Shown: piece by piece, positions 55,830 to 64,000 of the stretch
How the letters are laid out: every line of letters starts with the position of its first letter
How positions within the stretch are numbered: the first letter of the stretch is position 1
NCBI RefSeq assembly: GCF_033807715.1
Contig: NC_084590.1
Span: forward strand, 6,932,327 to 6,996,326
Origin: Cololabis saira
Taxonomy: Eukaryota; Chordata; Actinopteri; Beloniformes; Belonidae
Reading direction: 5' to 3'
DNA length: 64,000 bases
Notes under the pieces: generated by a model
What the model saw: the letters and a program-made list of their open reading frames with translations, nothing else
What the model was told of the DNA's origin: nothing
Databases searched by the model: none
Position numbers and translations under genes: made by a program

Positions 55830-56700
55830 TGTGTTAATGTTGCCATCTACGATGAAATGAGGTTTGGACACTGATACAACCCCAGACCATCAAAGAATCG
55901 GGATTCTGGACTGGTTTATGACACCAGTATAGATGATCCTTTTCCACTTTGATCCGGAAGCACATAATTTCCTGTTTTTTGAACACAGATCTGAGTGTCA
56001 TCTGCATATAAACTGACATAAACATAAATCAGCAGAGGATGACACTGAGTGGGAGCATGTAGACTTAAAGGGGACCTATTATGAAAAACACGTTTTTTCT
56101 TGCTTTAACATATATAAAGTCGTCTCCCCTCAGCCTGCCAACTCAGAGAAGAAGGAAAGCAACCAAATTCTGCAGTGTCTGTACAGCCGCCCGGATGAGC
56201 CGTCCAGTGTGATGTGGATCTATGAGCTGTTCAGATTCTGCGCCCGTCGTTACGCAAGGACTGATGCGATTTACATAGGTTGGCCTCCGATGTGTGAAAC
56301 CACGCCCACAACTAACTCCGCCGGCCGGAGCTTCCGCCATTTTTTCGTAGCGGTGTATCGCGTCATTCAGGCAGCAAATCAGCACAGTGCCTCATTATCA
56401 TAGCCCCGCCCCCTCAGAATCCCTCATAGATAAGGAGGTTAGAGAATGGGAAGATAAAGACATGGCTCAGAGGCTGAATTTCCAATTAATTTAGCAAAAA
56501 CAATAAAAAGCTTGTTTTTAAGACATTCAAGGCCTGTTTGAAATAGGTATTAGATGCCACAATAGGTCCACTTTAAAGAAGCAGAGGTCCTCATACAGAG
56601 CCTTGTGGTACTCCTCAGTTAGCACAATCCATGTTTCCATGGTGATCGTCCATTCCAGATGCCTCCAAGTCTAGAGATGTCTCTTCTTGACAAGGTTAAT
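55830..56700 (-). mobile_element. LINE RT/Tc1-like composite repeat, copy 2
   Basis: On the minus strand GVPQGSV*GPLL (near 56620-56585) and VYMLPL, then LYADDTQI (near 56010-55985), are L2-like RT motifs split by the 56069-56572 MITE. Directly after, RIKVEKDHLYWCHKPVQNPD and SLMVWGCISVQ (about 55950-55865) is Tc1-like transposase text. The same RT-then-Tc1 order occurs at 40385-40720. Confidence 0.7.
56069..56572. mobile_element. TTAA MITE with AGGGGACCTATTATG ends
   Basis: TTAA flanks both sides (56065-56068 and 56573-56576). The ends AGGGGACCTATTATG and, reverse-complemented, AGTGGACCTATTGTG differ at two of 15 positions. The TTAA target points to piggyBac- or Kolobok-type transposase. 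It splits the RT of the composite repeat. Confidence 0.92.
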
Positions 56701-57278
56701 GTTTGGCTTCTTCTTTGCACCAAATCATCATTTGAAAATTTGAAATGACAGCATTATTCTTTTCTTAGACTCCTTGCCAGCACCCATTGTCCAGTACCAA
56801 CTTTTCTGAGATGTGTTGCAGGTTTGAAATGTAAAATTGAGTGTATATTAACAAATTCAATTAAGTTGTTGAGAAACTTGCAGGAAAATGTTTTTCACAC
56901 ACACAACTGCTCTGGGGATGTGGAGCTGAGGAGTTTTATTCACAGAAGCATCGTTAAACTGACATAACTGCTCAGTGTCCCAAGAACAAGCTACCAAATC
57001 AGTTTTGCTACAGCTGGCAATTATCATGACAACAGCCTCCAGATGGTGGGTAATTATCTTCTGGTGGTAGTGTTAATGACGCTGATATGGAATTTGCTAG
57101 GAACGTCCCAGACCTCGCTGTGTTACTCTGCCTCATGAACGAGATGTATCCAAGGGACTCTGATTAGTACAATTTATGTTTTTAAACAAAGTCATTTATT
57201 TTGGGGATGGCAGTCAGTCAAAAGGGAAACAGTGTGATTGCTGAGAGGAAAGATTAAGTGAACAAATCATTTACATAC

Positions 57279-57454
57279 CTTTGGAGCAAGGACGTAGAAG
57301 TATCCGGTCCCATTGGCTCGGCAAATGAGCTTACATTTATCCTTGGGGGAGATGCCTGAATATTTTGGAACCCAAACCACGCTGGAGCCCAGCCTGTTGG
57401 TGTTTAGGTTTAAGCCATTGAACTCCTCGCACTGTTCCTCACGGAAACTCTTCC
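57279..57454 (-). CDS. adamts15: adamts15 exon: cysteine-rich domain
   Basis: This 176-base exon follows the acceptor cgccag and begins with GG, the last two bases of a glycine codon. It encodes [20 protein letters not shown] then [16 protein letters not shown] and [18 protein letters not shown], ending in phase 0 before GTATGT. Cysteines at 8, 40 and 44 and the FREEQC and CKLxC motifs are those following the first thrombospondin repeat in ADAMTS proteins. NGT (residues 47-49) is an N-glycosylation sequon. The exon that precedes it (thrombospondin repeat 1) was not found up to 64000. Confidence 0.94.
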
Positions 57455-57540
57455 CTGGCGACGCAAAAACATGAGATTAGTTAAGTTAAATTCTCTTAGA
57501 AATTCCCCTCTTATTAAAGTAATTTCTGACAAATCACATA

Positions 57541-59068
57541 GGGCCCGATTTACTAAAGGTTTGCGTGTGTAAAAACGTGTGCAAACTTGACAGCACCCGC
57601 AAACCAAAGTGCCAGCTGATCTACTAACAGCGTGCAAAGACGACTGCGTCTCTCAAATGCGCAAAATAGCACACGCAATCCATTTAGTACTTTTGCCCTG
57701 ATGAATAATCAATATGGGGCGTACCCACCAGAAATCGCTAAATACTGGGAGGGGAAGATGCAAATTGGTCCATTTACCACGCGCAATGAGATTTACCAAG
57801 CCTGAAAGTTATTGCGTGGATTGTGATTGCGTCTGTATTTAATACTTTCGAAAGGAAGGTGCTAATCTCCACATGCAAAAGGAGAAATATTTTATTTGAA
57901 TGTTAAAAGGAACCCTGGCTATTAAGACATGTAGGTCTTAAAAGATAAATGTTGGTATCAATTATAACAATGTGATATAAAAAACCTTGTTGATGTCTGT
58001 TTTTATAAAATTTGAAAATATAATTTAACATGTAGGTCGCCATTGTTGTTTACATTCTGGGTAGTGACGTCAGACGGTGGCCACTGCTGGCCCCCGTACA
58101 CTGTTTTGACACCCAGAAACGGATGAAAACACACCTAAACAGGTGACGGCGCACCAGAAACACAGATCAAAACACAGCTAAACATTAAGGTGACGGAGCA
58201 CCTATAAAAAAGTAAAAAAAAAAAAAAAAAAAAAATTCCGCACCATAAAGCATGAACTATAAAAACACCATAAAACTCAGACATACTAACAGACCACACG
58301 TTTCAACTAGCAGATAGCCGATGCTACAATAAAAACCCCAGCCAGATCTGGCGTCATTAAATTAAATAAAGATGTTCTTGCCTATTTGACGCGAAGTCTC
58401 CGGTGTTGTGCCGTATTCAGCACCCCTGCCGTGAAAAGCACCCCCTCGTCTGACAAAAATTATATTCTCATTCCGTGTTCTGTTGTCCATGTTCTGTTTA
58501 GCGTCCAGTTTTGTGTTAATGATTCATGTTTAAATACGCTCATGGATTCGGGTAAAAAAAAAAAAATCGGGTAAATGGTTATTGATGTCATTAATTAATA
58601 GCCTGCTTACTGTGTTGTCCATAATATTTGTAAATATATATAATATAAACTCCTAAGTATGTGTTTGTGTGAGTGTGTATATATAAATATATTGAAGTGT
58701 CAGTGTGTTGTTTTTTTTCTTGGTCTACTTATCATTGAATATACGAGGGGGTGCTTTTCACGGCAGGGGTGCTGAATACAACAATTTGCCTCGTCCACTA
58801 ATATCTCTATAACTCCAACTCGTCAAATTTCATTTTGCGCTTGCGACTATATCCTGCTTTCCATCCAGACTCTCCATGGCGCAAAGTTTGCGCCGCAAAC
58901 TGTAAGACGCGCAACACCTCATTTAAATACTGAGGTTTGCACCTGTTATCAATTGCGCACGCAATCTTAGTTGATCACCCGCAAAACACACAACAACAGC
59001 ACGCGCAAACTTTTTCAGTGCACACGCAATTTAGTACTCTTTATTTAGGATCTTAGTAAATCGGGCCC
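57541..59068. mobile_element. Harbinger-like element with GGGCCCGATTTACTAA ends, copy 2
   Basis: Same termini and same orientation as copy 1, with a perfect ATA duplication (57538-57540 and 59069-59071). The interior differs from copy 1 in the middle and holds a 361-bp MITE (58416-58776). A poly-A stretch lies at about 58207-58235. Confidence 0.92.
58416..58776. mobile_element. MITE with perfect 34-bp inverted repeats, TA TSD
   Basis: The first 34 bases (starting TTCAGCACCCCTGCCGTGAA) and the last 34 are exact reverse complements, with TA on both sides (58414-58415, 58777-58778). The TA target fits a Tc1/mariner-type transposase. The interior is AT-rich and non-coding. Confidence 0.93.
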
Positions 59069-59126
59069 ATAGAGTCACGATTCACCAGTTTTAACTTAAA
59101 AGTGGTGCATGGATGTCCGTTTAGGA

Positions 59127-59350
59127 CAGGGGTGTCCAAAGACGGTCCTCAAAGGCCGGTGTTCTGCAGGTTTTAGATGTTTCCCTGCTTCAGCACACCG
59201 TGATAAAAGTAGCTGTGTCACCAACAGAGTTGTCCAGACTTGGATGGCAAGCTGGTGACGACCGTTAATTTGAATCAGGTGTGTTGAAGCAAGGAGATAT
59301 CTAAAACATGCAGGACACCGGCCCTCGAGGACCGACTTTGGACACCCCTG
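59127..59350. mobile_element. 224-bp hAT MITE with perfect 8-bp TSD
   Basis: Ends CAGGGGTGTCCAAAGACGGT and, reverse-complemented, CAGGGGTGTCCAAAGTCGGT, flanked by gtttagga on both sides (59119-59126, 59351-59358). Non-coding. A classic teleost hAT MITE. Confidence 0.95.
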
Positions 59351-59358
59351 GTTTAGGA

Positions 59359-60204
59359 TGACTGAGGTGTAGGGACAAATGATCACCTCTTTTTTAAACC
59401 CAGGGGATGGACACCTTCATCCCCAGCTCTCTGACAGAATCAGCCTCTATCCAAGCTCTTTAATCCAGCTCTTCATTTTCCACCTAAATACTCTAACCTC
59501 AGGTCCCACCACTGTCCCATTGGAGTCTCACCTGGGTTCCAGCTGTGCTGTTGCAGCATGTTTTTTTTTATTCAGTCCGCAAATGATGACGAAAAGCATT
59601 CTGGGAAATTTTTCTGGCCCTAGATCAGCTAGGGTGCATCTGAAAACCCTCGATCCGTAGGGACAGATTCATAGCCATTACCCTCGTTTTCTCCACTACC
59701 CCTAGGTGAAAAGAGGAATCGGGACACCACTACCCTCACGGGAACGTAGTGCTGGGCGGTATGACCAAAAATTTATATCACGGTATTTTTCCAAATCATA
59801 TCGGTTTCACGGTATATCACGGCATTTTTTTTTCATGCACAACTGGGTGTTAACCACATTTTCTAATGATTTGGAAAGGAATTGCTGCAGTAAATTGGCT
59901 TAGAATGGCCTATTTTACTGTCATGAGGAGGAAATATTGTAGAAAATCATTAATGTCCGCACTAGTATAAATAAATTTGATTTAGGCATGCTTTTCAAAG
60001 AAAAAAATCTTTTACAAAATTACAAGGTAGAAAATATATATTGAACATAAAAAACTGAACATTTTTTAATTTCCCAGCATTATGTTGTATTGGTTCCACA
60101 TCCTGGTGAATGTTAGGTAAAATTCTTATGTGGTTACTTTTTGGTTGGCCAACGATTTATGTTTGTGGTGCGCAACTGGTACGGGAGCGGCCAGTCTATT
60201 TCCT
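59359..60204. other. Intronic; possible MITE end, otherwise nothing
   Basis: The text gtgctgggcggtatgaccaa followed by tatcacggtattt words near 59750-59830 resembles one end of a common fish MITE, but I could not find its other end. Confidence 0.4.
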
Positions 60205-60298
60205 TATCCACCTTATTCCTGGAGCCTCTACTGTAGAAACTGCTGTGGGAGTAACTTCCGGTTAGCCGCCGGAAGTTCCGTAACGCCATTGACTAACC

Positions 60299-60394
60299 AT
60301 GGCAGCTGAGCATGAACAGCGGTTTATTTTAAAGCAATTTGCTTTCAATCTAGCAGAGAAGTTACGGTTTTGTTTTCTGACATTTAATGTTTAA
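60299..60394 (+). CDS. Short ORF near the left end of the ISL2EU-like element
   Basis: ATG in good context (accATGg) opens MAAEHEQRFILKQFAFNLAE and stops after 31 codons. I do not recognise it. It could be the first coding exon of the transposase gene on this strand, or chance. Confidence 0.3.
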   Translation: MAAEHEQRFILKQFAFNLAEKLRFCFLTFNV

Positions 60395-60847
60395 CATGTT
60401 TATCAACCGTAGCATTTACTAAAATGTCCTTGTGGAGCTCGGGTACGTCGTTTTGTGGAGGAAAACCTGCATCATACTTTGTGGCTCGGATCCGACAGAC
60501 TGCCGGAGGAGAGACGGGAATCCTCAGAGGATTGACAGGAATATCATGAGAATATCAGGTATGATTTCAGGTTAATGTCATGAGAATATCAGGTATGATT
60601 TCAGGTTAATGTCATGAGAATATCAGTTATGATTTCAGGTGTATGGAGGACACAGCATTGTAGTATTTGTCCGGTAATGACAACCTTTAGTATTATTTAT
60701 TATTATTTTCTGTGCAGTTAAAATACAAAGTGTGTTTATGGCACGGACTGCAGGGCAGCATTAGAATAAAAATACAATAGTTTCACTACAGACATGTTGA
60801 TAAGAAAAAAGTTTTTTGTTAATTAAATTTTAAATCTTAGCTGTGAT

Positions 60848-61608
60848 CAGTACTCGAGTTGTAAAAAAGAAATCAGGGGGGATGGTGGATTTTATCATAT
60901 GGGGATAGATAATTTTTGCTGATTACAAATAATATAATATATTACAAATAATAGCACTGACCAAAAAACCTGCAGAAATACTGCAGGAATGACATAGCAG
61001 CAGTTAAATGCAGCCTTCTGTAAGCTTTAAATATCCACTGGGCTTACATCAAATACATCAAAACACAACAATAAAAAACACTTTTCTGAACTTATCAATA
61101 TGACTCTGTCCTTCACAGGATAAGTAAAATGGATCACTGCAAAAACTCAAAATCTTAACAACAATATTTGTCTTATTTCTAGTTAAAATGTCTCATTTTA
61201 ATAAAAAAATCTCATTACACTTAAAACAAGACTCATCCCTGGAAAAAACAACAATTTTCACCTGTTTCAAGTAGATTTTCACTTAAAATAAGTAGAAAAA
61301 TCTGCCAGTGCAACAAGATTTTTTTTCTTGTAATAAGAAGATAAATCTTGTCCCACTGGCAGATTTTCTTACTTATTTCAAGTGAAAATTTACCTGAAAC
61401 AGGTGAAAATTGTCACATTTTTGTGGTGATGACTCTAACCAGAATGTTAAATGTTAATGTTGAAATAGCAGTAAAACCACATTCATTGATGAAATGACAC
61501 AAGGGATGGAAAGGGGGGGTGGCAGTTTTACAGGGGGGATGATTTGGACCGTTTTTATTTCAGGGTGGGGATGCCATCCCCCCTCATCCCCCCTCAACTC
61601 CAGTACTG
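60848..61608. mobile_element. hAT MITE with 8-bp TSD and long foldback, copy 1
   Basis: Left end CAGTACTCGAGTTG, reverse-complemented right end CAGTACTGGAGTTG, flanked by gctgtgat on both sides (60840-60847, 61609-61616). The 761-bp element is non-coding. Its centre is a large inverted repeat (61252-61412). A second copy lies at 62936. Confidence 0.95.
61252..61412. repeat. 68-bp inverted repeat (foldback) in the MITE
   Basis: The arm 61252-61319 (caattttcacctgtttcaag ... gccagtgcaacaagat) pairs with 61345-61412 (atcttgtcccactggcagat ... aacaggtgaaaattg) with about six mismatches across a 25-base loop. The copy at 63340-63486 has a shortened right arm. Confidence 0.93.
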
Positions 61609-61859
61609 GCTGTGATAATGTACCGGTTTTTTCCTAAACTTCTGGAGGGCTTAGGTGATGTGGTTGCAGGTTGGGGGTTGTGGGTCTTCCCCCAGGTACA
61701 TTTGATGAGGGGGCTGGGGGTGTTATAGTGGTAGGGAAAACCCTAATGTATCATATCTTATCTTAATAATTGTGTACTGTATTGCTCCCTCAGATGAGCC
61801 TGACCAGATGGATCAGAAGGAGGAGCTGTGATCAACACCAAAGCTTCCTGTGATGCCCA

Positions 61860-62213
61860 AACACAGTGGTCAGACCCAGGGATGGAGGACCACACCTATT
61901 CTATTATTTACGTGCTGGAGATGAGGTGATGGGTGACTGTGGTTTCACAGTTAGAGACTTGCTGGAGGAGCGTAGGGGGAAGCTGATCATTCCAGCATTC
62001 ACACGCAAAGGATGCCAGCTGACCAGTGAGGAGGCCACTCACACACGCCGCATTGCTCATGCCCGCATTCATGTTGAATAAGGCACCTGGAGATGTACAA
62101 GATTCTTTCTCAAACAAGACCAAATTAACTTTGTGCCCAAAATTGACAAAATGCTCAAGATCTGTGCTGGTTTAGTGAATTTAAGAGCTGAGTTTATTTC
62201 AAGTGAAAAGTGA
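61860..62213 (+). pseudogene. DDE transposase remnant (DDE_Tnp_4/ISL2EU type)
   Basis: The frame at 61890-62081 reads LRAGDEVMGDCGFTVRDLLE then KLIIPAFTRKGCQLTSEEAT and TRRIAHARIHVE. This is the segment from the second catalytic aspartate (usually DRGF, here DCGF) to the glutamate of RIHVE. A stop (62080) and two small frameshifts follow, after which MYKILSQT and NFVPKIDKMLKICAGLVNLR still fit the family's C-terminal end. The upstream half is missing or undetectable, so it is inactive. Confidence 0.82.
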
Positions 62214-62239
62214 GAAGACATTTAATATTGCACTTAAAC

Positions 62240-62410
62240 ATACTTGCATATTTCATTCATTTAACATTTTCTGAAAACAATTGAGGTTCAGTTAAACTTA
62301 CAGTATCTTTAACACATAACTCTCAACAGGTTAAGTGCTGTATGTAGTTTGTAGAGCTGCACTTACATATTTCATTCATTTAACATTTTCTGAAAACAAC
62401 TGAGGTCCAG
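62240..62410. repeat. ~115-bp partial direct duplication
   Basis: The text catatttcattcatttaaca then ttttctgaaaacaattgagg (62248-62287) recurs with one or two changes at 62366-62405. Confidence 0.85.
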
Positions 62411-62927
62411 CTGCAATTGTTATTTTTTTTGAGGAAATAAAAGTTCAAATAGTCCTCCGACAGTAAACTGAATCTCTCTCACTTAAGACACAAATGTAAT
62501 GTGCTTTTGTTAAACAATATTTTTGTGTTAAAATGTTTTGATTCATGTCCCTATATTGTATGTCCTAATATGTCAGGAGGGGATCTTTCAGGTTCTGTTT
62601 TTAATAAAACTGAAAACAAAAATGAAGTCTGTTGTACTGTTTTCCTCCTAGCTTTATACAGAGAGGCAGAGCTGAATCTTCTTTGCAACAAATTCATCTA
62701 CAAATGTTGGAAGTATGTGAAAGTTCTGGAGGTGTTTCATGTGTGTATCTGAAGTCTTTGTCAAATGAAATTTGTAACTCCAGGTGCTCAGTTGGTGTCC
62801 AGATAAGCAGCTTGCAGCCCCAGGCACATCACTGCCAGCTGGACCTGAAAGAATAAATATAAAAGATGGCTTACAGTTTGTCTTAATGAAGGTTCACAAG
62901 TAGCCTACCTGTCACATTAGTTCATAG
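62411..62927. other. Unassigned interior of the ISL2EU-like element
   Basis: Two overlapping frames near 62501-62856 have no family motif. Confidence 0.4.
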
Positions 62928-62935
62928 ATTATAAG

Positions 62936-63614
62936 CAGTACTCGAGTTGTAAAAAAAAAAATCAGGGGGGATGGTGGATTTTATCATATGGGGACAGATA
63001 ATTTGTGCTGATTACAAATAATATAATATATTACAAATAATAGCACTGACCAAAACACTTGCAGAAATACTGCAGGAATGACATAGCAGCAGTTAAATGC
63101 AGCCTTCTGTAAGCTTTAAATATCCACTGGGCTTACATCAAATACATCAAAACACAACAATAAAAAACACTTTTCTGAACTTATCAATATGACTCTGTCC
63201 TTCACAGGATAAGTCAAATGGATCACTGCAAAAACTCACAATCTTAACAAGAATATTTGTCTTATTTCTAGTTAAAATGTCTCATTTTAGTAAAAAAAAA
63301 TCTCATTACATTTAAAACAAGACTCATCACTGGAAAAAACAACAATTTTCACCTGTTTCAAGTAGATTTTCACTTGAAATAAGTAAAAAAAATCTGCCAG
63401 TGGAACAAGATGTTATTGCTTGTAATGAGAAGATAAATCTTGTCCCACTGGCAGATTTTTCTACTTATTTCAGGTGAAAATTGTCAAATGTTATTTTTCT
63501 GGTGATGACTCTAAATGTTGAAATAGCAGTAAAACCACATTCATTAATGAAATGACATAAGGGATGGAAAGGGGGGATGATTTGGACCGTTTTTATTTCT
63601 CATCTCGAGTACTG
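62936..63614. mobile_element. hAT MITE copy 2
   Basis: Starts CAGTACTCGAGTTG and ends, reverse-complemented, CAGTACTCGAGATG. It is collinear with copy 1 and in the same orientation, but lacks about 80 bases at the right. Flanks are attataag (left) and ataagtaa (right), sharing only ataag, so the duplication is imperfect. Confidence 0.88.
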
Positions 63615-63636
63615 ATAAGTAACAATATTTACCCAC

Positions 63637-63725
63637 CTGGAGGAGTATCCACTTTGCCCATTGGGAAGAATGAGATACTTCTCATCTTCTAAGCATTTCT
63701 TCACTTCTTCAGGTCGTCCTCCCAT
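63637..63725 (-). CDS. Possible first exon of the second transposon gene
   Basis: The minus strand reads MGGRPEEVKKCLEDEKYLIL then PNGQSGYSS and a donor-like CCAG|GTGGGTAAAT. The frame is open over 29 codons, has coding-like composition and sits just inside the right terminus, facing inward. I do not recognise the protein. By analogy with 32412-33391 it may start the partner gene of the DDE transposase. Confidence 0.4.
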
Positions 63726-64000
63726 CCCTCAACAGCAGGAGGCAGCGGTAAGATGATATTGTCCCGTTTGAGCTGTGACAGGTGGTGTTTCCACATGTTT
63801 TATATCCCCAACGCTCAGAGAAAGAGGGTTAACGCGTTCACTCAGCATGTAAACAAACGCGGTTCTGGCAGCACCGGAAGGAGCTCCCACAATTCGCGCA
63901 AAGCCTCATGGGGCGTAGGAATAAGGTGGATATAACAACGCCGTTATTAATTGTTCGTTTTTTTTCCCACTTATTCCACCGAACACCGAAAGTGTTTTTT

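Larger units (their letters stand above)
53431..57278 (-). other. adamts15: adamts15 intron between the two cysteine-rich-domain exons
   Basis: About 3.85 kb, donor GTATGT at 57278 and acceptor AG at 53432-53431. It contains a Harbinger-like element (54088-55521), a LINE/Tc1 composite (55830-56700) with a TTAA MITE, and unassigned sequence at 53431-54087 and 56701-57278. Confidence 0.88.
60205..63932. mobile_element. Decayed ISL2EU-like element with inserted MITEs
   Basis: The left end TATCCACCTTATTCCT and the reverse-complemented right end (63932-63917) are identical over 16 bases. Shared words continue inside (TGTGGGAG, CTTCCGG). TA could be the target duplication. A plus-strand start (60299), a DDE transposase remnant on plus (61860-62213) and a minus-strand exon (63725-63637) sit inside, the two genes converging as in the 32412-33391 element. 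Two hAT MITEs are inserted. Confidence 0.6.
57455..64000 (-). other. adamts15: Partial adamts15 intron (upstream side)
   Basis: No further ADAMTS exon motif (for example CSxTCGGG on the minus strand) was found between 57455 and the window end, so the intron probably runs beyond it. It contains a Harbinger-like element, MITEs and an ISL2EU-like element. Confidence 0.6.

Noticed and set aside
56143..56403. Frames on both strands within 56069-56572
   Set aside because: They lie entirely in a non-coding TTAA MITE.

Overview
The window is nuclear DNA of a ray-finned fish, probably a percomorph, although I cannot name the species from sequence. Two things support this. Three exons on the minus strand between 49417 and 57454 encode the C-terminal half of a vertebrate secreted metalloprotease of the ADAMTS family, best matched by ADAMTS15. 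Almost everything else is a teleost-style mixture of transposons: L2/CR1/Rex-like and RTE-like LINEs, Tc1-like and hAT elements, PIF/Harbinger-like elements, TTAA elements, ISL2EU-like elements, one LTR element and long microsatellites.

Layout. Positions 1-7385 are a four-level nest: a plus-strand L2-type LINE holds a minus-strand L2-type LINE, which holds a complete hAT transposon (8-bp target duplication), which holds a different plus-strand LINE. From 7386 to about 49000 I see no host gene, only dispersed repeats, many with readable ends: a hAT derivative (16689-17459), an RTE tail inside a Rex1-like LINE (25043-25265), a Harbinger-like element carrying a second one (27895-28996), an RTE-like LINE split by a Myb-encoding element (30325-32395), an internally deleted ISL2EU-like element (32412-33391), and an LTR element with an intact 5-bp target duplication but a nearly absent 3' LTR (38963-40114). 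A 920-bp (ATCC)n array lies at 14009-14932.

From 49417 to 57454 are the last three coding exons of adamts15 (cysteine-rich domain, spacer, two thrombospondin repeats). Their splice phases fit one another exactly. Upstream exons (protease, disintegrin, first thrombospondin repeat) must lie beyond position 64000. The introns are full of repeats, including two direct copies of a Harbinger-like element on either side of the 57279-57454 exon. The last 4 kb (60205-63932) look like a second, decayed ISL2EU-like transposon carrying two copies of a hAT MITE with a long internal foldback.

The only host function seen is therefore the extracellular-matrix protease. The rest is best read as a record of transposon insertions. 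In two cases the window also holds an uninterrupted copy of the target repeat, so the insertions can be checked internally. I found no tRNA or rRNA gene, no CRISPR array and no clear promoter of a host gene. Family names for the transposons come from recalled motif and terminus patterns, not from a database search.
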